Positions 6,047-14,170 of a stretch of DNA of 20,852 nt are shown piece after piece. The stretch's first letter is position 1, and every line of letters starts with the position of its first letter. The position numbers and the translations under genes were made by a program. A model generated the notes under the pieces. The model saw only the letters and a program-made list of their open reading frames with translations, searched no databases and was not told the DNA's origin. Source of the stretch: JAIVJN01 sp036732565 (GTDB lineage: Bacteria; Acidobacteriota; Vicinamibacteria; Vicinamibacterales; UBA2999); contig DAINCF010000051.1 in the NCBI GenBank assembly GCA_036732565.1, forward strand, positions 1 to 20,852, in the 5' to 3' direction.

Positions 6047-9000
6047 ATGATTTGCACCTTGCAGCACGGGCGCACCAGCGTTCGACAGCGGTGCGGGAGA
6101 CTTGGCGTCTTCGCGGCGGTGTTGGCACTGGCAATTGCTCGATCAGAGGCAGAAGCACAGGATGGACGTGGCTCGATCACGGGCCGCATTAACGATTCGT
6201 CTGGCGGCGTCTTACCTGGTGTAACGGTGACCGTCGTCAACACCGGCACCAACTCGACGGCAACGGTGGTGACCAACGAAGAAGGACTCTTCACCGCACC
6301 GTTTCTGATTTCGGGGACGTACCGCGTGACCGTCGAGCTCAGCGGCTTTCGCACGGCCAGGCAAGAGGCCGTCACCGTCCGCGTCGGCGATCGCCTGCAA
6401 GTGGACTTCACGTTGGAACCGGCCGGCGTCACTCAGGAAGTGATCGTCGTCGCCGACAAGCCGCTCCTCGACACCGGCACGGCGACGATGGGGCAGGTCA
6501 TCGACAGCAAGTTGATTCAAGAGATTCCGCTGGGGGATGGCACGGCCTACGGCCTCGCCCGGTTGGTGCCGGGCGCCTCGTTCGAACGCTCGTACGCGTT
6601 GCAGCGGCCGATGGACAACGACAACCTGCGTGGTCTGTCGGTCACCGGCACGATCAACAGCGAGTTCACCATCGACGGGTCGAGCAACATCGTCTCGCAA
6701 GCGCGCGTCGGGATTCAGCCGCCGGCCGATGCCATCGAAGAGTTCAAAGTCGAGACCATCGTCTACGACGCGCAGATCGGCCATACCGGCGCCGGCAACG
6801 TGAACCTGGCGCTCAAGAGCGGCGCCAACACCTTCCACGGCGCCGGCAACTTCAGCAACCGCGACGACTCTCGATCGGCCAACCTGTTCGCGTCGAATCG
6901 ATCCGGGTCCGGCAAGACGCCGCGGAACTACAACCGCTGGGGCCTCACGGGCAGCGGGCCGATCATCAAGAACAAGACGTTCTTCATGGGGTCGTACGAG
7001 CATTTGCAGGACGACACCATCGAGTCGTTCACCAGCTCGGTGCCAACCGAGCGCATGCGGCGCGGCGACTTCTCGGAGCTGCTGGCGGCCGGCGTGCAGA
7101 TCTACGATCCCGCCACGGCGCGCCTCGTGAACGGCGTCGTCGTGCGCGATCCGTTCCCCGGCAACATCATCCCCGCGAATCGCATCGATCCAGTGGCTGC
7201 GAACGTGTTGCAGTACTACCCCATGCCCAATCAGGCTGGGGCGGCCGATCTCTCCAGCAACTTCTTCGCCGAACAGCCGTGGACCTACGGCTACAACCTG
7301 GAGCTGACCCGCATCGATCACGAGTGGACCTCTGGTCAACGCACCTACGGGCGCTTCATCCGCAACTTCCGGCGCGAGGAGCGCTACAACTTCGCCGGGT
7401 CGACCAACGGTCAGGAGATCACGCGCGGCTCGACCGATCGCTTCAACTACAACTACGCCGTCGGCCACACCGCCGTGCTCTCGCCGTCGTTGTTCCTCGA
7501 CGTCAAGGGCAGTTGGCTGCGCTTCAACGACGACCAGCTGCCCCTGTACGACCTGGACCTTGCCAGTCTCGGCTACTCGGCCACCGCTCTCGGACTGTTC
7601 GGTGACTACTCGCAACTGCCCCGTTTCAATATCGAGAATGGGAATCCGACGGGGGGAACGTCGCGTGTCGCCACGCTCGGCGCGCAGCAGAGCGGCTTCA
7701 ACAGTGGCCGCGAGCAGCCGTTCTACAACGTGCAGTTCGCCGTGGCGATGACGAAGACGGCGGGCCGGCACACGTTCAAAGCCGGGTACGACTGGCGGAG
7801 CCTGCGCCAGAAGGAGATCAACGAAGGCTGGCGGGCTGGCGCCTACGCGTTCGACGGCACCTACACGCGCGCGTCGAGCACCGCCAGCAATCAGTACGGC
7901 CAAGGCATCGCGTCTTTCCTGCTCGGCTTACCGCTCGGCGCCTCGTTGATCGAATTGCGGACGCCGTACGATGTCGAAGTCGTCAGCCACGGCGTGTTCC
8001 TGCACGACGACTGGCGCGTCTCCGATCGGCTGACGCTCAATCTCGGCCTGCGCTACGATCTCGAGCTCGGCATGGCCGAGGCGAACAACGCCAACGTCGG
8101 CCCGTTCGATTTTTCGACGCCGAATCCGATTCAATCCGCCGCGCAAGCCGCGTTCGCGACGAACCCGGCGTCGGGTGTGCCCGGTCCGCTCAACGTGCTC
8201 GGCGGCTACACGTATCTCTCCGACGATCGGCGTCATGCGTGGGACGCGGACGCGAACAACTTCCAGCCACGCGCCGGCTTCGCCTACCGGCTCGACGATC
8301 GCAGCGTGCTGCGCGGCGGCACGGGTTTGTTCATCGCGCCGTTCCAGCTTCAAGGCGTGCCGGGCATTGCGACGGCGATCAATCAACTGGGCTTCTCGCG
8401 CAACACGCTGGTGCCGGTCACGACCGATCAAGGACTGACGTTTCAGGGCACGCTGAGCAATCCCGTGCCCAGCGGTCAGTTGCTGCAGCCCAACGGCTCG
8501 AGCCTGGGTTTGCAGACCAACCTCGGCAACGCCCCTGGGAACGTCTTCGGCCCCGATCGCATCAACGGCGAGTATTGGCGTTACAGCATCGGCGTCGAGC
8601 GTGAGTTTCCCGGCGACTTCCTCGTCGAGCTGTCGTACGTCGGTCAGCGTGGCCGCAAGGTCCCGATTCTCGAGCAGGTGAATTACGTCCCAGAGCAGTT
8701 CAGGACGAGTAGCCCGATCCGTGACAACGCCGCGGAAACGTTCCTCACGCAGACGGTGCCCAATCCCTTCCAGGGCCTCATGCCTGAATCACCCGGCAGC
8801 AACGGCTCCACGATTCAGCGCCGTCGTCTGCTCTATCAGTTCCCGCAGTTCGAGACGAACGCCAGCCCGTGTTCGGCGACCACTCCCGGCGGCACGTTCT
8901 GCATGGAGACCTACCGCGGCAGCAACACCTACCACGGCGCCATCGTTCGCGTGGACAAGCGCTTCACCGGCGGCTTCATGCTGATGACGTCGTACACGTG

Positions 9001-9712
9001 GTCGCGCCTGCGCGAGGAAGCCGCGCCGCTAAATCCCTGGGAGGCGCCCGAGGAGCGCGTCGCCCTCACCGATCGCCCTCACCGCATCACGCTGGCCAGC
9101 GTGCTCGAGTTGCCGTTCGGCCGCCAGCATCGCTGGGGCTCCGACTGGAACGGGGTGGTGAACAGCATCCTCGGTGGCTGGCAATTGAGCGCGAAGTACG
9201 AGTGGCAGACCGGCCAACCGCTGTTCTTCAATCAGAACATCTACTACGACCAGGCCTGCGGCGACCCGAAGGACTTGAAAGCGAGTTGGGGCAAGGACTC
9301 GAACGGCCAGATTCGCGGCGTCGACGTCCCGATTCTCGACACCTCGTGCTTCTTCACGCTGAACGGCCAGCCGTTCGTCAACAGCTCCGGCCAGGTCGAG
9401 ACGTTCCAGGCCAACCAGATCTCGCTCAGTCAAGCCAACATCCGGACGTTCCCGACGACCTTGCCGGACGTGCGGTTCATGAACCATCACCTGCTGGATC
9501 TGGGCCTGAGCAAGAACTTCCAGTTGGGCAGTCGCGTCCGCGCGCAGGTGCGCATCGAGGCGCTGAATGCGACCAACTACACGTTGTTCAACGTGGGCAA
9601 CGTGCAACTGACGTCATTCAACAACGCGTCGTTCATGAAACTCAACAACATCGACTCGAGCACGGTGATGAAGCCGCGCGACATTCAACTCGGCGTCCGG
9701 ATAACGTTTTAG
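6047..9712 (+). CDS. TonB-dependent receptor with N-terminal carboxypeptidase-regulatory-like domain (Oar-like)
   Basis: Outer-membrane active transporter, likely for an oligosaccharide or sugar-acid polymer fragment given its neighbours. The start is placed at the ATG at 6047, preceded by a strong GGAGGAGG (6033-6040) at 6-nt spacing; an in-frame TTG at 5996 lies inside the operator and is unlikely. The 1221-residue protein has a signal peptide with hydrophobic core LGVFAAVLALAIA and probable cleavage after EAEA (about residue 37). Next comes a carboxypeptidase-regulatory-like beta domain (GSITGRINDSSGGVLPGVTV to about residue 125), then a plug region (about 135-240, with DGTAYGLARLVPGASF). 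A long beta-barrel ends in VRITF with the terminal Phe typical of outer-membrane barrels. This architecture is very common in Acidobacteriota. Its stop is 15 bp before the next gene, so they form an operon. Confidence 0.93.
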   Translation: MICTLQHGRTSVRQRCGRLGVFAAVLALAIARSEAEAQDGRGSITGRINDSSGGVLPGVTVTVVNTGTNSTATVVTNEEGLFTAPFLISGTYRVTVELSGFRTARQEAVTVRVGDRLQVDFTLEPAGVTQEVIVVADKPLLDTGTATMGQVIDSKLIQEIPLGDGTAYGLARLVPGASFERSYALQRPMDNDNLRGLSVTGTINSEFTIDGSSNIVSQARVGIQPPADAIEEFKVETIVYDAQIGHTGAGNVNLALKSGANTFHGAGNFSNRDDSRSANLFASNRSGSGKTPRNYNRWGLTGSGPIIKNKTFFMGSYEHLQDDTIESFTSSVPTERMRRGDFSELLAAGVQIYDPATARLVNGVVVRDPFPGNIIPANRIDPVAANVLQYYPMPNQAGAADLSSNFFAEQPWTYGYNLELTRIDHEWTSGQRTYGRFIRNFRREERYNFAGSTNGQEITRGSTDRFNYNYAVGHTAVLSPSLFLDVKGSWLRFNDDQLPLYDLDLASLGYSATALGLFGDYSQLPRFNIENGNPTGGTSRVATLGAQQSGFNSGREQPFYNVQFAVAMTKTAGRHTFKAGYDWRSLRQKEINEGWRAGAYAFDGTYTRASSTASNQYGQGIASFLLGLPLGASLIELRTPYDVEVVSHGVFLHDDWRVSDRLTLNLGLRYDLELGMAEANNANVGPFDFSTPNPIQSAAQAAFATNPASGVPGPLNVLGGYTYLSDDRRHAWDADANNFQPRAGFAYRLDDRSVLRGGTGLFIAPFQLQGVPGIATAINQLGFSRNTLVPVTTDQGLTFQGTLSNPVPSGQLLQPNGSSLGLQTNLGNAPGNVFGPDRINGEYWRYSIGVEREFPGDFLVELSYVGQRGRKVPILEQVNYVPEQFRTSSPIRDNAAETFLTQTVPNPFQGLMPESPGSNGSTIQRRRLLYQFPQFETNASPCSATTPGGTFCMETYRGSNTYHGAIVRVDKRFTGGFMLMTSYTWSRLREEAAPLNPWEAPEERVALTDRPHRITLASVLELPFGRQHRWGSDWNGVVNSILGGWQLSAKYEWQTGQPLFFNQNIYYDQACGDPKDLKASWGKDSNGQIRGVDVPILDTSCFFTLNGQPFVNSSGQVETFQANQISLSQANIRTFPTTLPDVRFMNHHLLDLGLSKNFQLGSRVRAQVRIEALNATNYTLFNVGNVQLTSFNNASFMKLNNIDSSTVMKPRDIQLGVRITF

Positions 9713-9727
9713 CAGGAGGGGCACGTC

Positions 9728-11062
9728 ATGCAGGACTGGTCAGGCTTCACCCGTAGAGAATTCGTCGCCACCACCGGCGCCGCGGCGCTCGGGTCTCTCG
9801 TTCCAGGGTCGTTGTCGGCCCAGACACCGCAGCGCAAGCGCTACGCCATCGTCGGCACCGGCGTGCGCGGCATCGGCATGTGGGGAACCCCGATCGCCGC
9901 CGACTACTCCGACGTCGTCGAGTTCGTGGGGCTGTGCGACACCAATCCGAAGCGCCTCGAGACCGCCAAGCAGCAGATGGGCGTGACCTGCCCGACGTTC
10001 ACCAACCTGGACGAGATGCTGGCCAAGGCCAAGCCCGACTTCCTGATGGTAACCACCGTGGATGCGTTCCACGGGGATTGCATCACCAACGCGCTGTCGA
10101 AGGGCGTGCGCGTCGCCACCGAGAAGCCGATGGTGATCGACGAGAAGCAGTGTCAGGCAGTGCTGGACGCGGAGAAGCGCGCGGGCCTGCCCCTCACCGT
10201 CACCTTCAACTATCGCTACGCGCCGAAGCATCGGAAGGTGAAGGAGCTGATCGCCGCCGGCGAGATCGGCAAAGTGACCTCCGTGGACTTCTCCTGGTAC
10301 CTCGACACCCGGCACGGCGCCGACTACTTCCGCCGCTGGCATCGGCTGCGCGAGCGCAGCGGCTCGTTGTGGGTGCACAAGGCGTCGCACCACTTCGATC
10401 TCGTCAACTGGTGGATCGACGCGGATCCCGTCGAGGTCACGGCCTACGGCAACCTGGCGCGGTATGGCAAGGCCGGCGAGTTCCGCCACACCCATTGTCG
10501 CCCGTGCCCGCACAAGACGAAGTGTGAGTACTACTGGGACATCACCAAGAACCAGAACCTCGTCGAGCTCTACGTCAACGCCGAATCAGTGGACGGCTAC
10601 CATCGCGACGGTTGCGTGTTCAAGGAAGACATCAACACCTGGGACACGATGAACGCGATCGTGCGCTACAACAGCGGCGTTCAGATGAGCTACTCGGTGA
10701 ACTGCTTCATGCCCATCGAAGGCTATCGCGTCGCCTTCAACGGGACGAAGGGCCGGCTCGAGGTGCGTGACTACGAGCGCCAGGCCTGGGAACCAGGCGA
10801 AGAAACCGAGATGGACATCATCCGCAACTTCGGCAAACGCGAGCCGGTCAAGATCGAGAAGGCCGAGGGCGGACACGGCGGCGGCGACGATGTGTTGCGC
10901 GATCTGGTGTTCCGCAACATCACCGTGCCCGATCACATGAAGCTGCCGACCTCACGCGCCGGAGCGATGTCCTGTCTGACCGGTATCGCCGCGCGCAAGA
11001 GCATCGACAGTCGGCGGCCCGTGAAGATCAGCGAGCTGATGGACATTCCGACTCTTGTCTGA
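9728..11062 (+). CDS. Tat-exported Gfo/Idh/MocA family oxidoreductase with Cys cluster
   Basis: Predicted periplasmic sugar or glycoside oxidoreductase, 444 residues. The N-terminus FTRREFVATTGAAALGSL is a clear twin-arginine signal (Arg 9-10), followed by the Rossmann loop GTGVRG (residues 43-48) and the catalytic EKP motif (E132-P134). Exported family members such as glucose-fructose oxidoreductase carry a tightly bound nicotinamide cofactor, which would explain activity outside the cytoplasm. A cysteine group C257-x2-C260-x5-C266 plus C296 lies in the C-terminal domain and could bind a metal; Cys-bearing insertions also occur in related environmental Gfo proteins as I recall them. The ATG at 9728 has AGGAGGGG (9714-9721) upstream, only 15 bp after the receptor stop. 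It overlaps the next gene by 8 bp. Substrate unknown. Confidence 0.9.
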   Translation: MQDWSGFTRREFVATTGAAALGSLVPGSLSAQTPQRKRYAIVGTGVRGIGMWGTPIAADYSDVVEFVGLCDTNPKRLETAKQQMGVTCPTFTNLDEMLAKAKPDFLMVTTVDAFHGDCITNALSKGVRVATEKPMVIDEKQCQAVLDAEKRAGLPLTVTFNYRYAPKHRKVKELIAAGEIGKVTSVDFSWYLDTRHGADYFRRWHRLRERSGSLWVHKASHHFDLVNWWIDADPVEVTAYGNLARYGKAGEFRHTHCRPCPHKTKCEYYWDITKNQNLVELYVNAESVDGYHRDGCVFKEDINTWDTMNAIVRYNSGVQMSYSVNCFMPIEGYRVAFNGTKGRLEVRDYERQAWEPGEETEMDIIRNFGKREPVKIEKAEGGHGGGDDVLRDLVFRNITVPDHMKLPTSRAGAMSCLTGIAARKSIDSRRPVKISELMDIPTLV

Positions 11063-12167
11063 GATCGGCACGAAGATCGCGCGCCTGGCACGCCTGGCGC
11101 GCGAAGCCGATCTGGGCGGCGTCCTGCTCGCGACGCAACGCAACTTCTCGTGGCTGACCGGCGGTCGATCGAATCGCATCGACGGCAGTCGCGATCTCGG
11201 CGCGGGGATGCTGTTCGTTAGCGCGGACGAGCGCCGGTTCGCGGTCGCCAACGCGATCGAGACGCCGCGCCTCAGAGACGAGGCGCTGAGCGGACTCGAG
11301 TTCGAGCCGCTGCAGTACGAGTGGATGGCGGAGCAGGCCGATCCTGGCCTCCCCGTCACGCTCGCGCGATCGGTGCTGTCGGCTGATGCGCGCATCGGCG
11401 CGGACTGGCCGCTGCCAGGCGCGGTGGTCGTCGAGCCCGCCATCGCACGCGCCCGCGCGCCCCTGACCGACGAAGAGATCGAGCGCATGCGGGCGCTCGG
11501 CCGTGAGGTCGGCGTCGTGCTGGGCGACTTCTGCCGTCGGCTGACGCCTGGGCCCACGGAGATCGAGATCGCGGCTGGTGTTGCAACGGCCGCCGCTCGC
11601 ATCGGCGCGCGGCCGCTGGTGACGCTCGTCGGCGCGGACGAGCGCATCGCGCGTTACCGACATCCCGTGCCCACGTCCACGCGATGGGCGCGCCTCGTGC
11701 TCATCGCGCTCTGCGCCGAGCGGCACGGACTCGTGGTGTCGCTGTCGCGAATCATCAGCTCGGGCCCAGTGCCCGAGGCGCTCGCATCACGCACCGCGGC
11801 CACCGCGCGGGTGTTCGAAAGCGTTCTCACCGCGACGCGGCCCGGCGCGGCTGGCGCGACGATCTTCCAGGCGGCCGTCGACGCCTACGCGCGCGAAGGG
11901 TTCCCCGGCGAAGAGCTGCGCCATCATCAAGGCGGCGCGATCGGCTACCGCACCCGCGAATGGCTCGCCCACCCGCACTCCACCGAGCCCGTCGACGCGC
12001 CCCAGGCGTTTGCGTGGAATCCGACCATCACCGGCACGAAAATGGAAGAGACCGCGCTGGTGACGAACGGGGGCGTCGAGATCTTCACCTCGAGCCCGGA
12101 CTGGCCATCGATCGAGATCCAGGTCGGCGATCAGACGCTTCTCGCGCCCGGCATCCTCGAGGTCTGA
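11055..12167 (+). CDS. M24-fold (aminopeptidase P/creatinase-like) protein lacking most metal ligands
   Basis: The 370-residue protein has an N-terminal creatinase-like domain (about 1-140) and a C-terminal pita-bread domain (about 150-370). In canonical M24 metalloenzymes the pita-bread fold supplies Asp, Asp, His, Glu and Glu. Aligning by eye, the two Asp positions are A218 (VLIALCAERHGL) and S229 (VVSLSR). The His region is kept (H290-H291, HHQGGAIGY), the first Glu is N322 (FAWNPT), and the last Glu is kept (E331/E332, KMEETALVT). A classical dinuclear metal site is therefore unlikely; a creatinase-like metal-free hydrolase or a non-catalytic binding role is possible. The start is a TTG at 11055 overlapping the oxidoreductase stop by 8 bp, implying translational coupling. 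The role within the sugar operon is unknown. Confidence 0.8.
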   Translation: MSEIGTKIARLARLAREADLGGVLLATQRNFSWLTGGRSNRIDGSRDLGAGMLFVSADERRFAVANAIETPRLRDEALSGLEFEPLQYEWMAEQADPGLPVTLARSVLSADARIGADWPLPGAVVVEPAIARARAPLTDEEIERMRALGREVGVVLGDFCRRLTPGPTEIEIAAGVATAAARIGARPLVTLVGADERIARYRHPVPTSTRWARLVLIALCAERHGLVVSLSRIISSGPVPEALASRTAATARVFESVLTATRPGAAGATIFQAAVDAYAREGFPGEELRHHQGGAIGYRTREWLAHPHSTEPVDAPQAFAWNPTITGTKMEETALVTNGGVEIFTSSPDWPSIEIQVGDQTLLAPGILEV

Positions 12168-12177
12168 ATCGTCGGGA

Positions 12178-12281
12178 CGTAGCGCAGGCCCTTAGCGCGC
12201 ATTGTGCACTCAACGTCCGTAGCGCAGGCCCTTAGAGCGCGTTGTGCACTCAACTTACGTAGCGCAGGCCTTCAGGCCTGC
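12178..12281. repeat. Three direct CGTAGCGCAGGCC repeats, the last a complete hairpin
   Basis: Two near-identical units start CGTAGCGCAGGCCCTTAG and share the tail TTGTGCACTCAAC (12178-12214 and 12218-12254). A third unit begins CGTAGCGCAGGCC at 12258 and completes the hairpin GCAGGCC/GGCCTGC around TTCA (12264-12281). The first two lack the matching right arm and look like degenerate half-elements. The array fills the gap between convergent genes, where the complete hairpin could act as a bidirectional terminator. The minus-strand AraC gene ends inside it, its TGA lying in the hairpin loop. Confidence 0.8.
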
Positions 12282-13174
12282 TTCAGTGGCCAGTAGACTT
12301 CGGTCCGCCACTCGGCGGGATTGGGATGGTCGGCGGGATCGGTGACGTACGATTCCCACGGCGCGCCCGCAGCCTGCGCACCCTCCGCTTCTATCCACCG
12401 TTCGAGCGCGGCGTAGGTCTCGGCGAGTTGGTCGTAGGCGCCGCCGTGCATGGCGACGACAGCGGGGCCCGCGGGCAGGGTCCCGCTTTCCACGTCACCC
12501 TCGCCAGCGGCTTCAGTTGCGAGCGGCAGTCCCACTTCGATCGACAACAGTCCGGGCCCGACGGTTTCATACCGAGTGAAAGGCGCGCCGGCGAATGCGA
12601 GGCCGGCCTGGTGGGCATACATGGAGACCTTCCCAAGTCCCGCGGCGATGGCGCCGGCAAGCTCGTGCCGGGCGATACGCGCGCGGACGAAGAGCACGGG
12701 TTGAGCGGCGAGCTGTTGGCGGGCGATTGACAGTGTTGGCATCATCGAGCTCCGGGATGAACGAGCGGTCGGCAGATGGAAGAGACCGACACATGGGCCG
12801 ACCGTGCGCACCACCTCGCGATGACGAAGGCGCGCGTCCGGCGACACCTGTTGCAGCGCGGCGCGATACGCGGTCGGCGTGAGGCCGAAGTGCCGCCGAA
12901 ACGCGCGCGTGAAGACCTCATGACTGGCGAACCCCACCTCCATCGCCACGCTGAAGATCGGCTGCTCGGTGGTCGCGAGTCGCGTCGCGGCGTCCTCGAG
13001 GCGAAGCCGCAGCACGTACTGCTTTGGCGTCTCGCCGACCGCGCGATGGAACGACCGCAGCACGTGAAACGTCGACCAGCCGGCGCGGCGGGCGATGTCG
13101 TCGAGCGAGAGCGGACCGTGCAGTCTCGCCAGAATCTCCGGAATCAGCCCCAGGACCGCGCGGTCGGCCGTCAT
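12272..13174 (-). CDS. AraC-family regulator with GyrI-like effector-binding domain
   Basis: One-component DNA-binding regulator of 300 residues from the ATG at 13174. An AraC double helix-turn-helix covers about residues 1-110: LSLDDIARRAGWSTFHVLRSFH for the first helix pair and VAMEVGFASHEVFTRAFRRHFG for the second, followed by TPTAYR. After a linker, a GyrI-like small-molecule-binding domain (about 145-300) contains PVLFVRARIARHELAGAI, PFTRYETVGPGLLSIEVGLPL and VAMHGGAYDQLAETYAALERW. Proteins of this build often sense drugs or metabolites. An upstream ATG at 13246 is in frame but would add a Trp/Arg-rich tail overlapping the divergent gene, so I reject it. No strong ribosome binding site is seen. 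Its last codons and stop come from the palindrome at 12264-12281. Confidence 0.9.
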   Translation of the reverse strand: MTADRAVLGLIPEILARLHGPLSLDDIARRAGWSTFHVLRSFHRAVGETPKQYVLRLRLEDAATRLATTEQPIFSVAMEVGFASHEVFTRAFRRHFGLTPTAYRAALQQVSPDARLRHREVVRTVGPCVGLFHLPTARSSRSSMMPTLSIARQQLAAQPVLFVRARIARHELAGAIAAGLGKVSMYAHQAGLAFAGAPFTRYETVGPGLLSIEVGLPLATEAAGEGDVESGTLPAGPAVVAMHGGAYDQLAETYAALERWIEAEGAQAAGAPWESYVTDPADHPNPAEWRTEVYWPLKQA

Positions 13175-13248
13175 GCGCACGATAGTAGGCCAGGTCCGCC
13201 GTTGCGTCCTTGACGTTTCTTGCCATGCCCACGCGGGACCCGGCATCG

Positions 13249-13254
13249 TATAAA
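13249..13254 (+). promoter_or_regulatory. TATAAA -10-like element between divergent AraC genes
   Basis: TATAAA occurs in an otherwise GC-rich 89-bp gap, ending 9 bp before the ATG at 13264. If used, transcription would start at or almost at the ATG, giving a leaderless or near-leaderless message. No convincing -35 hexamer is present at normal spacing. Confidence 0.3.
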
Positions 13255-13263
13255 CATAGTGAG

Positions 13264-14103
13264 ATGCTGCCCACTTCCGCGTCCATCACGCTGAGCGTTC
13301 GCGCGCACGATGGCGTGTTGGTAGAGGACTATCGCTACTCGATCGGCACGGTCGAGCCGTTGCAGCGGCACGTGCACGATACGTGGCAGCTCGGCTGGAG
13401 CCCCGACTCCGACGGCGAGCACTGGCTCCGTGGCGCGATTCGCGCGATGCCGCGAGGCTCGCTCAGCATCATCGCTCCAGGCGAAGCGCACGCCCCGAGT
13501 CAGCAGACGTCGGTCGATGCTCCCGCGTCGTTCATGATGGGTTACCTGACTGACAGTGTCGTCAGCGACGTGGCGTCTGAGCTGTTCGGTCGGCCGCGAG
13601 GGACGCCATCGTTTGGCGTCACCGCCATCGCCGACGATCCCGCGTTGTCACGCCTCTTCGCCGGCGCGCACCGCGCATCGTTCGGGGCGGAACCCCTCGC
13701 GCGCGACTCCGCGTGGCTCGGCTTCCTGACGCGGCTGCTCGCGCGCCACTCGAATTTCCCGTCGCGCGCCGTGCGAGGCCGGCGTGAGCCCCGAGCCGTG
13801 AGCGCCGCGTTGGCCTTCCTCCACACGCACGCGCACGATCGCGTCACGCTGGCGCAACTGGCCGGCGTCGCCAACATCACGCCGGCGCGGCTCTGTCGCG
13901 CGTTCGCGCGTCATCTCGGCCTACCACCGTACGCCTATCAGCTGCGCCTGCGCATCGACCACGCCAAGCGACTGCTGCTGAAGGGCCATCCCGTTGCCGA
14001 CGTCGCCGCCGCCACCGGCTTCGCCGATCAAAGCCATCTCGGCCGACACTTCAAGCGCGTGGTCGGCGCGCCACCTTATGCCTATCAGTCGGCCAATCGC
14101 TAA
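13264..14103 (+). CDS. AraC-family regulator with cupin-like N-terminal sensor domain
   Basis: Transcription regulator of 279 residues from the ATG at 13264. The N-terminal half resembles the AraC cupin sensor: HVHDTWQLGW supplies a His-rich strand and MPRGSLSIIAPGEAHAPS the conserved PGExH turn. The C-terminal HTH_18-type pair contains VTLAQLAGVANITPARLCRAFARHLGLPPYAYQ and VADVAAATGFADQSHLGRHFKRVVGAPPYAYQ-like segments, both ending in the same PPYAYQ motif. In-frame upstream starts exist at 13210 (TTG) and 13225 (ATG), but the extra residues are unlike the family. The gene is divergent from the AraC/GyrI gene with 89 bp between starts, so the two may share operators. The target is unknown; a drug- or metabolite-responsive neighbour such as the downstream SDR is possible. 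Confidence 0.88.
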   Translation: MLPTSASITLSVRAHDGVLVEDYRYSIGTVEPLQRHVHDTWQLGWSPDSDGEHWLRGAIRAMPRGSLSIIAPGEAHAPSQQTSVDAPASFMMGYLTDSVVSDVASELFGRPRGTPSFGVTAIADDPALSRLFAGAHRASFGAEPLARDSAWLGFLTRLLARHSNFPSRAVRGRREPRAVSAALAFLHTHAHDRVTLAQLAGVANITPARLCRAFARHLGLPPYAYQLRLRIDHAKRLLLKGHPVADVAAATGFADQSHLGRHFKRVVGAPPYAYQSANR

Positions 14104-14170
14104 TTCCGTTCTAGCGTGACGCCGTGAATGACTGGCAGGCTGCGTTCATGTGGGCGAGGGCTTTTGCGTA

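Noticed and set aside
6212..7903. 563-residue minus-strand open frame
   Set aside because: Antisense shadow of the TonB receptor, with Arg/Val/Gly-biased composition and no domain pattern.
12178..12281. CRISPR-like repeat array
   Set aside because: Only three short, unequal, partly palindromic copies without regular spacers, and no cas genes nearby.
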